A stretch of DNA of 64,000 nucleotides. Source: VRUE01 sp033856275. GTDB taxonomy: Bacteria > Actinomycetota > Thermoleophilia > Solirubrobacterales > 70-9. Where the stretch lies: positions 62,001 through 126,000 of the forward strand of contig JAWVFJ010000047.1 in assembly GCA_033856275.1 (NCBI GenBank), written 5' to 3'. Below the pieces are notes generated by a model that ran no database searches, was not told the DNA's origin, and was given only the letters and a program-made list of their open reading frames with translations. Every line of letters begins with the position of its first letter. The first letter of the stretch is position 1. This document shows, piece after piece, positions 15,780-22,500 of this stretch. The position numbers and the translations under genes were made by a program.

Positions 15780-16409
15780 ATGCATGGGATGCGTGAGTCG
15801 ATAGGCGGTCTATCCGAACCTGGCTCAACCGGAGCCGGCCTGATGGCGCCAGAAGGCAACAACGACAGCCAGGCTGTCAAAACGGCGATTGCCCGCGCAC
15901 AAGCGGGGAATTCACAGGCCTTGAACTTTCTCTATCTCCGCTACGCAGACGAGATCTTGCGCTTCGTAAAGAGCTTGGTTCGGGACCATCACGAAGCTGA
16001 GGACATCACCCAGAATGTCTTCATAAAGCTGATGGCGGTGATCGGAAAGTACGAGCCGCGGGAAGTGCCGTTTTCCGCCTGGATTCGGAAGGTCGCACGC
16101 AATGTGGCCATGGATCATCTCCGTGCTCGGCGGATGACGCTGATGGAGGACATTCGGGTTGCGGAAGACGATCGCAGGCAGGTCAGCCGCGAGCGGAACC
16201 GCGATCTCTGCGAGGCCCTGGACCGACTCACCGAGGAGCAGCGGGAAGTCCTCGTCCTCAGGCACATAATCGGGCTTTCGCCGCCCGAGATCGCCAAGTT
16301 GCTCGGGAAGAAAGAAAACGCGATTCATGGGCTTCACCATCGAGGTCGGCTAAGCCTCCAGTCGGCCCTCATCGAGCTTGGCGCGGCGCCCGTGGTAGCA
16401 CGCTCCTGA
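15780..16409 (+). CDS. ECF-type RNA polymerase sigma factor
   Basis: About 209 residues if started at ATG 15780, which has GGGGA seven bases upstream; ATG 15756 and 15843 are other options. Region 2 is clear (LNFLYLRYADEILRFVKSLV, DHHEAEDITQNVFIKLM, PFSAWIRKVARNVAMDHLRARR). Region 4 follows (LTEEQREVLVLRHIIGLSPPE, then KKENAIHGLHHRGRLSLQSAL). No anti-sigma gene is adjacent; the next gene is convergent. It is divergent from the operon that contains the lasso cluster, so it could drive that operon, but no promoter match was found. Region 4's recognition helix carries an unusual His-rich stretch (HGLHHRG). Confidence 0.92.
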   Translation: MHGMRESIGGLSEPGSTGAGLMAPEGNNDSQAVKTAIARAQAGNSQALNFLYLRYADEILRFVKSLVRDHHEAEDITQNVFIKLMAVIGKYEPREVPFSAWIRKVARNVAMDHLRARRMTLMEDIRVAEDDRRQVSRERNRDLCEALDRLTEEQREVLVLRHIIGLSPPEIAKLLGKKENAIHGLHHRGRLSLQSALIELGAAPVVARS

Positions 16410-16413
16410 GCGC

Positions 16414-16788
16414 CTAGAGCTCCTGTTTTTCCAGGTCTTCGAGAATCTTCTCCGTGAGGCGACCGCTGTCTCGATCCGCCAGGTAGTAGAGGGCACCATG
16501 CCGCAGAAGCCGATCGGTGGTGACCCTCTGCCGGTCAGCCTCCAGAGAAAATTCCTCCCAGGCCAACCCATCGATATCGAGTTCTATCGTCGATGTCGCT
16601 TCCGCTGCCTCTCCCTCCTCGTCGAGGCCGGAACACGGCCAACCAGGACGCCCAGAGTCGCGCTCAGCGAGGTAGTAGCGAATTGCCCGAATCAGCAAGA
16701 CTCCCTTGGTCGTCCGCCCCGCGGTCGAGGCGTCCTCGAGCAACTCAAGCGTCAAATCATCCATCGCAACCGCAACAGTGCGCTCCAC
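16414..16788 (-). CDS. Small protein with an internal duplication, function unknown
   Basis: 124 residues from GTG 16788 (ATG 16764 possible). Two halves look related: LLIRAIRYYLAERDSGRPG near residue 31 and LLRHGALYYLADRDSGRLTEK near residue 93. Each is preceded by a DDLTLE/DGLAWEE-like strand-helix segment. The shape (short strand, then two helices, repeated) would suit a tandem ribbon-helix-helix-like protein, but that is inference. It is convergent with the sigma gene, 4 bp away. No catalytic motif or membrane segment is seen. I do not recognise the family. Confidence 0.65.
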   Translation of the reverse strand: MERTVAVAMDDLTLELLEDASTAGRTTKGVLLIRAIRYYLAERDSGRPGWPCSGLDEEGEAAEATSTIELDIDGLAWEEFSLEADRQRVTTDRLLRHGALYYLADRDSGRLTEKILEDLEKQEL

Positions 16789-16929
16789 TGGCGGCTCGTG
16801 CTATTTCGGTTTGCGCGCCGACAATTTCCTGACGAATCTATCGAGATACGGATTCCGGCGTAGACCTCGGTCGACTAATCACGTAGAGCAAATTAGGGGC
16901 TGATTTAGGGGACGGGTGGGCTCTGGCGC

Positions 16930-18921
16930 ATGGGCGGTGGCCTGCCGAGGCTCAAGAAGCCGAGCGCGGGCGCCGATGGATTCGGCATGCAAGGCAGTGC
17001 GCAAACCCGCCTGGGGCAGTTTTTCGATCGACATCCATTGCTGCTGCGTTCGCTGGCGATCGCTGCCCTGCTCTGGGGAGTCGGATATCTGACCTGGCGT
17101 ATCGGCTGGAGCGGCGAAGGGGCCAGTCCGGTTGCCTTTGGGATGCTGCTAGTTACTGAGATTTACGGGATCTGGGCGCTGGGGACACTGGCCTGGTTCT
17201 CCTGGTCGCGGCCGCCCGCGGTGCGGCCCGCGGTGACGCTGGGGCGCTCGGCCGATGTCTACGTCTGCACCTACGACGAGCCGAGTGAGGTGGTGGCGGC
17301 GACGCTGGCCGGTTGTCGCGCGCTCACCTATCCGCACACCACTTACCTGCTCGACGATGGGCGGCGACCGGGAATGGAGGAGCTGGCGAAGGTGGCCGGC
17401 GCGCGCTACCTGACCCGCCCCGACAACTCGCACGCCAAGGCGGGCAACATCAATGCGGCGCTCCCACGCACCGAGGGCGAGTTGGTGTTGATGCTCGACG
17501 CCGACCACGTGCCAATGCCGGACGCCCTCGACGCGATGGTCGGTTACTTCGACGACGAGCGCATGGCTCTCGTCCAAAGCCCGCATGACTTCTTCAACCA
17601 CGACTCGGTGCAGCACTATGTCGTCGGCCGCCACGAGCAATCGCTCTTCTACCGCGTTGTCTGCCCCGGCAAGGACCGCCACGGCGCTGCCTACTGGTGC
17701 GGTTCGGCAGCGTTGATCCGGCGCCAGGCCCTGCTCGACATCGGCGGCGTCGCCACCGAGACAATCGCCGAGGACTTCCACACGACGATCCGCATGCAAC
17801 GCCACGGCTGGAAGAGCCGCTACCACGACGAGGTGCTGGTGCAGGGCCTGGCGCCGCACGATCTCGACGGCTATCTGCTGCAGCGCGACCGCTGGGCCCG
17901 CGGCAACCTCGCCGTCTTCACCTTGCCCGAGTCCCCCCTGCGAGCCAAAGAGCTGCAGCCCCTGCAGCGCCTCTCCTACTTCGCAAGTCTCTTCGCCTAC
18001 CTGGCACCGCCAATGCGGCTGCTGCTGATGCTGACGCTGGGGCTGGTGCTGTGGACCGGGGAGCTGCCGATGAAGATCAGCGTGCCGGCGCTGGCCATCC
18101 TCTGGCTGCCCTACGTGACGCTCAACCTCGGTGCCGGCGCCGCTCTCGCCCGCGGCTACATGAAGATCGGCGAGACCGCCCACTACGAGCTGCTGACGAT
18201 GGAGATCTACACACGGGCGCTGCGCTGCATCGTCTGGCCCAGCCACACTGCCTTCAAGGTGACCCCGAAGCAGGGCGACGGCGGTGGCGGCATCGAGTCG
18301 GTCGGCAAGCTGCACCTGGTGCTGGCCTGCGCTGTCCTCGTCGGCGTCGGGACCGTGCTGCGCCTGCTTGACCTAGCTGGCGTGGGGCCGCTACATGACC
18401 TGCCGGGCGTGGCGGCCGTCGTCGTACCGCTGCTCGGCCTGATTGAGCTGCGCCGCCTCTTCCGCACCCTCTTCGCGGTCGGTCGTCGCCAGCAGCGGCG
18501 CCTCGTCTACCGCTTCGAGGGCGACGCGGCCGCCGAGTGCTACTCCGAGGACGGCCACGTCACCGGGCGGCTGATCGACGCCAGCGCCGCGGGGGTCGGC
18601 CTCGTCCTCGACGCCCCACTCGAAGTCGGAGCCAAGCCGGCGATCCTGCTCGAGCTTCACGACGCCGCCGGTGAATCACACGAGGTGGCGGCGCAGGTCG
18701 AGGTGCGCTCCTGCCGTGAGGCGGACGGGCGTCATCTGGTCGGCGCGACGATCACCGAAATCGATTCCGCCTCCCGCATGCACCTGATGGAGTGGTGCTA
18801 CGTCGTCTGCAGCCACCAGCGCTTGCGCGGCCACCGCCCGGCGACGCCGATCCCCGAGGCAGAGGCGATCGTGCTGCCGCTGCCGGTTCCGCAAGCGGTG
18901 CCGCAAACCGCTGTCGCCTAG
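16930..18921 (+). CDS. Cellulose-synthase-like family-2 glycosyltransferase with PilZ domain
   Basis: 663 residues. Two N-terminal membrane helices (about 40-60 and 68-92) precede a GT2 domain with YVCTYDEPSEVV, YLLDDG, the metal-binding DAD (190-192), the ETIAEDFHT catalytic Asp region and QRDRWARG (Q-x2-RW). Four to five membrane helices follow. A C-terminal PilZ domain (about 515-640) keeps RLVYR (RxxxR) and DASAAG (D-x-S-x2-G), the cyclic-di-GMP binding signature. It should polymerise a beta-glucan-like polymer and extrude it through the membrane under cyclic-di-GMP control. No bcsB, bcsC or bcsZ partner lies nearby, so the polymer may differ from cellulose. Confidence 0.92.
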   Translation: MGGGLPRLKKPSAGADGFGMQGSAQTRLGQFFDRHPLLLRSLAIAALLWGVGYLTWRIGWSGEGASPVAFGMLLVTEIYGIWALGTLAWFSWSRPPAVRPAVTLGRSADVYVCTYDEPSEVVAATLAGCRALTYPHTTYLLDDGRRPGMEELAKVAGARYLTRPDNSHAKAGNINAALPRTEGELVLMLDADHVPMPDALDAMVGYFDDERMALVQSPHDFFNHDSVQHYVVGRHEQSLFYRVVCPGKDRHGAAYWCGSAALIRRQALLDIGGVATETIAEDFHTTIRMQRHGWKSRYHDEVLVQGLAPHDLDGYLLQRDRWARGNLAVFTLPESPLRAKELQPLQRLSYFASLFAYLAPPMRLLLMLTLGLVLWTGELPMKISVPALAILWLPYVTLNLGAGAALARGYMKIGETAHYELLTMEIYTRALRCIVWPSHTAFKVTPKQGDGGGGIESVGKLHLVLACAVLVGVGTVLRLLDLAGVGPLHDLPGVAAVVVPLLGLIELRRLFRTLFAVGRRQQRRLVYRFEGDAAAECYSEDGHVTGRLIDASAAGVGLVLDAPLEVGAKPAILLELHDAAGESHEVAAQVEVRSCREADGRHLVGATITEIDSASRMHLMEWCYVVCSHQRLRGHRPATPIPEAEAIVLPLPVPQAVPQTAVA

Positions 18922-18934
18922 AACGGCTCGTGGG

Positions 18935-18975
18935 TGCAACGCGTTATGGCTCTATATGGGCCAAAAAACGTTGCA
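18935..18975. terminator. Inverted repeat between convergent glycosyltransferase and tRNA genes
   Basis: Arms TGCAACG (18935-18941) and CGTTGCA (18969-18975) enclose an inner GGC...GCC pair and an A6 run (T6 on the minus strand). It lies between the plus-strand gene ending at 18921 and the minus-strand tRNA ending at 18984, which suggests a shared transcription end. The T-run is not directly after a perfect stem, so confidence is moderate. Confidence 0.4.
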
Positions 18976-18983
18976 TCTGAAAG

Positions 18984-19073
18984 CGGAGAGGGTGGGATTC
19001 GAACCCACGAGGCGGGTTAACCCCGCCCACGCGATTTCCAGTCGCGCTCCTTAAGCCACTCGGACACCTCTCC
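18984..19073 (-). tRNA. tRNA-Ser (anticodon GGA)
   Basis: A 90-base cloverleaf on the minus strand. The acceptor stem GGAGAGG (19073-19067) pairs with CCTCTCC (18991-18985), with discriminator G at 18984. The anticodon stem CGCGA/TCGCG encloses the loop CTGGAAA, giving anticodon GGA (plus-strand 19037-19039). A long variable arm (GGGCGGGGTTAACCCGCC region) is typical of tRNA-Ser. The T arm is GTGGG-TTCGAAT-CCCAC. CCA is not encoded. It follows tadA on the same strand after 21 bp, so the two may be co-transcribed. Confidence 0.95.
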
Positions 19074-19094
19074 GGGTCCCCCAAAGGGTATTGC

Positions 19095-19562
19095 TCAGCG
19101 CCGCGCCGCGAAGAACTCGCTCAACAGCGCGGCACACTCTGCTGCGCGGACTCCAGCGGTCACCTCGGGACGGTGGTTGAAGGCAGGCTCGCATAGGACA
19201 TCGAGGACGCTGCCGGCGGCGCCGGCCTTCGAATCCGGAGTGCCGAAGACGACGGCGGGAATGCGGGCGAGGACGATCGCGCCGGCGCACATCGCGCAGG
19301 GCTCGAGCGTTACGTAGAGGGTCGTGCCGGGAAGGCGCCAGCCGCCGAGCGCCTCGGCAGCCGCGCGGATGGCGAGGATCTCGGCGTGGGCGGTTGGATC
19401 GGCGCGCAACTCGCGCTCGTTGCCGGCCGCCGCGAGCACTTCGCCGTCGCGGGCGATCACGGCGCCGATCGGCACGTCGCCGTTGTGCTCCGCTTCGCGA
19501 GCCCGTTCGATCGCGAGCGCCATCATCCGCTCAGCGAGTCCCTCTTTGGCGCCGGCCGACAT
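19095..19562 (-). CDS. tadA: tRNA-specific adenosine deaminase
   Basis: 155 residues from ATG 19562 (an upstream in-frame start at 19604 adds 14 unlikely residues). It has the zinc deaminase signature HAEI with the catalytic Glu, and the PCAMCAGAI metal-binding cysteines. Also present are GDVPIGAVI and GTPDSKAGAAGS, typical of TadA. The enzyme converts A34 to inosine in tRNA-Arg(ACG). It stands directly upstream of a tRNA-Ser gene on the same strand. A generic cytidine/deoxycytidylate deaminase is less likely given the downstream motif set. Confidence 0.93.
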   Translation of the reverse strand: MSAGAKEGLAERMMALAIERAREAEHNGDVPIGAVIARDGEVLAAAGNERELRADPTAHAEILAIRAAAEALGGWRLPGTTLYVTLEPCAMCAGAIVLARIPAVVFGTPDSKAGAAGSVLDVLCEPAFNHRPEVTAGVRAAECAALLSEFFAARR

Positions 19563-19578
19563 ACATACGGGAGTATGT
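19563..19578. promoter_or_regulatory. 16-bp inverted repeat at the tadA start
   Basis: ACATAC-GGGA-GTATGT is a perfect 6-bp inverted repeat with a 4-base centre, ending one base before the tadA ATG (minus strand). It could be an operator or a hairpin that hides the ribosome site. No regulator is assigned. Confidence 0.3.
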
Positions 19579-19656
19579 GGCACTACAACTTCGCCAGCGG
19601 GCACGTGTTAGGGGGAAGCTCGCTCGAATGCAGGGATTCGCGAGTCCAGACGCAAG

Positions 19657-21000
19657 ATGAATCGACGCCTTCCGACCGCCGCCGCGACCCTGTTCGCGGC
19701 GCTAGCGCTGGTCCCCGCTGCCGGCCGCGCCGCCGTTGCCGTTTCAGCGGCACACGGCTTCGCCCCAGACCAACTGATCGTCAAGCTCGTCGGGGCCGAT
19801 CGAGCCCGGACGGTCGCGCTTCCGCCGCAGGCGGCCGTTCGTGAGGCAGTCGCGGCGCTGCGGGAAGACCCCGCGGTCGAGTACGCGACTCCCAACTACA
19901 TCGCCACCGCATCGGCGACGCCGGAGGAATCGACCAGCCCGGTCCCCAACGACCCCGGTCCGATCGGCGGGCCGCCGGGGCCGCCCGGTGGCTGGGTCAC
20001 CAAGCAGTGGAACTTCCTGCCCTGGGAGGGCGCTGCGACACCGCTTGTGCCGGTATCTCCAGGCGGGATCGACGCCGTCGGCGCCTGGGAGCACCTCGAA
20101 GCCGCCGGCCATCCCGGCGCCGAAGGGGTGACCGTCGCGGTGCTCGACACCGGCATCGCCTACCGCGCCCAGGGCAAGCGCTTCCGCCGCAGCCCCGACT
20201 TCACCGCTGGCCAGTTCGTCAAGGGCCATGACTTCGTCGACGAGGACCGCCTGCCGCTGGACGAAAATGGCCATGGCACCCACGTCGCCGGCACGATCGC
20301 CGAGAAGACGAACAACGGCATCGGGCTCACGGGCCTTGCCTTCCGGGCGAAGCTGATGCCGGTGCGGGTTCTCGATGCCCACGGCCGCGGTCGCGCCGAC
20401 CAGATCGCCAAGGGCATCCGCTTCGCCATAGCCAACGGTGCCGACGTGATCAACATGAGCTTCAACTTCGGCTGCGCTCGCGACGTGCCCGGGGTCGACG
20501 AAGCGCTGCGACTGGCATACCACCGGGGCGTCATCGCGGTCGCCTCGGTCGGCAACCTCGGCTCGGAGGGATGCGTCGCCCCGCCCGCGACCAGCCCGCA
20601 CACGATCGGCGTCGGCGGCAGCACCGAGGGCGGCTGCCTGGGCGGCTACTCGCTGGCTGGCCGCGACGTCGACCTGATCGCCCCCGGCGGCGGGCCGCCC
20701 GTGCTGGGCTGCCCCTCGATCTCGGCGAGATCGATCTTCCAAGTGACTCTCAAAGCCGGCAGCACCCGCCGCTTCGCCGAGCCCGGCAACTACATCGGCA
20801 CCTCGATGTCGGCTGCCCATGTCTCCGGGGTCGCGGCGATGGTGCTCGCCAGCGACACGGTCGAGCGCAAGCGGAAACCGGGTCGCGTGGCCGCGGTCAC
20901 CCAGCGCCTGCGCCGGACCGCCCGCGACATCGGCCAACCCGAGACCCGCCAGGGCGCCGGTCTGATCGACGCCGGGCTTGCTACAGAACCCGCGAGCTGA
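19657..21000 (+). CDS. Secreted subtilisin-like serine protease (S8)
   Basis: 447 residues. A signal peptide (about 1-29) is followed by a short propeptide-like region (FAPDQLIVKLV...EYATPNYIA, about 35-84), a Pro-rich linker, then the S8 catalytic domain. The catalytic triad is Asp164 (VLDTGIAY), His206 (NGHGTHVAGT) and Ser383 (GTSMSAAHVSG); Asn300 is the oxyanion residue. The domain ends with the usual RLRRTAR...GAGLIDA closing helix. No C-terminal anchor is present, so it should be released outside the membrane. A role in processing the lasso peptide is not supported, since it lies apart and the cluster has its own peptidase. Its stop codon lies in the left arm of the 99-bp repeat element. 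Confidence 0.94.
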   Translation: MNRRLPTAAATLFAALALVPAAGRAAVAVSAAHGFAPDQLIVKLVGADRARTVALPPQAAVREAVAALREDPAVEYATPNYIATASATPEESTSPVPNDPGPIGGPPGPPGGWVTKQWNFLPWEGAATPLVPVSPGGIDAVGAWEHLEAAGHPGAEGVTVAVLDTGIAYRAQGKRFRRSPDFTAGQFVKGHDFVDEDRLPLDENGHGTHVAGTIAEKTNNGIGLTGLAFRAKLMPVRVLDAHGRGRADQIAKGIRFAIANGADVINMSFNFGCARDVPGVDEALRLAYHRGVIAVASVGNLGSEGCVAPPATSPHTIGVGGSTEGGCLGGYSLAGRDVDLIAPGGGPPVLGCPSISARSIFQVTLKAGSTRRFAEPGNYIGTSMSAAHVSGVAAMVLASDTVERKRKPGRVAAVTQRLRRTARDIGQPETRQGAGLIDAGLATEPAS

Positions 21001-21096
21001 CGGCAGCTGGTCAAGCAGATCAAGGACGCAGGGAGCGTGGCGTGCTCTGCACGCAAGCGACCGAGGACGCCGAGATGCACCGGCCAGATGCCGTCA
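20998..21096. repeat. 99-bp hairpin element, copy 1, between convergent genes
   Basis: The left arm (20998-21012, starting TGACGGCAGCTGGTC) pairs with the right arm (21082-21096, GGCCAGATGCCGTCA), with one mismatch and one G-T pair. Between them is a 69-bp centre (21013-21081) that is 65/69 identical to the centre of copy 2 at 24916-24984. The centre contains the hairpin GCGTGC-TCT-GCACGC. Each arm supplies a stop codon: TGA of the subtilisin on the plus strand and TGA of UspA on the minus strand. Confidence 0.8.
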
Positions 21097-21537
21097 GGTA
21101 GTTCTAACGATGATCACGCTGCAAGGAGCGTGATGGGAGACGTTGTTGGGAACGCTGCCCAATAGGAAACGGCGCGCCCCGGTCATGCCCTTGTTGCCGA
21201 CCACGATCAGGTCGGCTTTGGTTTCTTCGGCGACGTTGAGGATCGCCTCGGCGGGATCGGCCTCGACGGGGTGCGTCTGCACCTCAATCCCCTCCTTGCG
21301 CGCCGCCGCCGCCGCAGCGTCGAGTACGAGGTTGACGTCCTCGCGGGGGCCGATCTCGTACTGGACGTCGGCCGGCGCATCGAGCGCCTCGCCCTCGACC
21401 CGGCGTTTAGAGACGGGCTCGTAGGCACTGACGATGCTGAGCTCGGCGTTGGCGAGTTTGGCGAGGTCGACGGCCTGGCGGACCGCCTCGGCCGCCGTAT
21501 CCGACCCGTCGGTCCCAACAACGATGCGAGTGAACAC
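21094..21537 (-). CDS. Universal stress protein (UspA family)
   Basis: 147 residues from GTG 21537 with a strong AGGAGG upstream. It shows the UspA fold: FTRIVVGTDGSDTAAEAV at the N-terminus, IVSAYEP, and the ATP-binding loop GNKGMTGARRFLLGSVPNNV (G-x2-G-x9-GS) with a closing CSVIIV strand. ATP-binding members act in stress and dormancy responses as cytoplasmic dimers. It stands alone on the minus strand, convergent with the protease gene through the hairpin element. Confidence 0.94.
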   Translation of the reverse strand: MFTRIVVGTDGSDTAAEAVRQAVDLAKLANAELSIVSAYEPVSKRRVEGEALDAPADVQYEIGPREDVNLVLDAAAAAARKEGIEVQTHPVEADPAEAILNVAEETKADLIVVGNKGMTGARRFLLGSVPNNVSHHAPCSVIIVRTT

Positions 21538-21576
21538 GCCGCCTCCTCTGCTCTCGGTCGCCGAACGCGGCCGATA

Positions 21577-21729
21577 CTAACGGGACTCGTGGGCGCGAAC
21601 GGGCAGGCCGCGGAAGCCGTCGCCGAGAATTTCGGTGGGCGTCGTGGCGAGGCGGATGATCGCGATCGCCATCGAGGCGAGCAGGCAGGCGATCAGCACC
21701 GCCATCCCGGCTTTCCAAATGGTTGGCAT
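21577..21729 (-). CDS. Small single-pass membrane protein
   Basis: A 50-residue frame from ATG 21729 to TAG 21577. It begins MPTIWKAGMAVLIACLLASM, a convincing membrane helix that runs on through AIAIIRLA, followed by a polar tail (TTPTEILGDGFRGLPVRAH). It lies between the MBL gene (divergent, 14 bp from its start) and the UspA gene, in space not used by other genes. No ribosome site is evident. The hydrophobic profile and position support a real small gene, but there is no family recognition. Confidence 0.5.
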   Translation of the reverse strand: MPTIWKAGMAVLIACLLASMAIAIIRLATTPTEILGDGFRGLPVRAHESR

Positions 21730-21743
21730 AGGCTGATCTCATC

Positions 21744-22454
21744 ATGGAGAAGGTCGCCAACGGGGTCTGGCTGCTGCGGGGGGACGCTCGCAAGTCGATG
21801 AACATCTATTTCCTTAAGGACGGGGATGGCGTCGTGCAGTTCGACGCCGGAACCAAGGCGATGGTGAAGAAGGCGCGCGCCGCGGCCGAGCAGCTCGGCG
21901 GGCTGAAGCGGATCGTGCTCGGGCATGCCCACGCCGACCACCGCGGCACGGCGCCTTCGCTGGATGCTCCTGTCTACTGCCATCCCGACGAGGTCGTCGA
22001 AGCCGAAAGCGACGCCGCGCAGTGGCCCTACCTCGACATCTCACAGCTGCCCGTACCGGCGCGCTGGATCTACCCGGTGCTCCTGCGTCGCTGGAACGAC
22101 GGCGGGGTGAAGATCGACGGGACCGTCTCCGAGGGAGACGAGGTCGCGGGCTTTCGCGTGATCCATTTTCCCGGGCACGCCCCCGGCTTGATCGGCCTCT
22201 GGCGCGAGAGCGACCGGCTGGCGATCATCAGCGACGTCATCTACCTGGTCGACTCAACCCGGCTCGGGCAGCCCCTCCCCGCGGGAGAGGCGAGCGTTCC
22301 CCATCCGGCCTGGGGCTGGGACCACGCCAAGGCGAAGGAGTCGGTGCGCAAGCTGGCCGCGCTGGAACCGACTGTCGTCTGCGCGGGGCACGACGAGCCG
22401 CTTCGCGGCGAGAATCTGCGCCCGACCCTGGAACGGGCGGCGGAAAAGTATTGA
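21744..22454 (+). CDS. Metallo-beta-lactamase-fold hydrolase
   Basis: 236 residues. The metal-binding HAHADH motif (VLGHAHADHRGT) is near residue 55, with a later FPGHAPGLIGLW His, an IISDVIY Asp strand and a C-terminal VCAGHDEPL His. The N-terminal VANGVWLLRGDARKSMNIYFLKD is typical of the glyoxalase II/lactonase-like branch. It probably hydrolyses a thioester or lactone in the cytoplasm with two metal ions; the substrate is unknown. A second MBL protein at 54547-55560 is only distantly similar. Confidence 0.9.
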   Translation: MEKVANGVWLLRGDARKSMNIYFLKDGDGVVQFDAGTKAMVKKARAAAEQLGGLKRIVLGHAHADHRGTAPSLDAPVYCHPDEVVEAESDAAQWPYLDISQLPVPARWIYPVLLRRWNDGGVKIDGTVSEGDEVAGFRVIHFPGHAPGLIGLWRESDRLAIISDVIYLVDSTRLGQPLPAGEASVPHPAWGWDHAKAKESVRKLAALEPTVVCAGHDEPLRGENLRPTLERAAEKY

Positions 22455-22500
22455 GCCGAGGCGGCGTCGGCGGCCCCCGCTGCCATAGTTTCCGCCCCTG

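Noticed and set aside
19657..21000. Subtilisin as the lasso leader peptidase
   Set aside because: It is secreted, lies 5 kb from the cluster, and the cluster has its own B2 cysteine peptidase.
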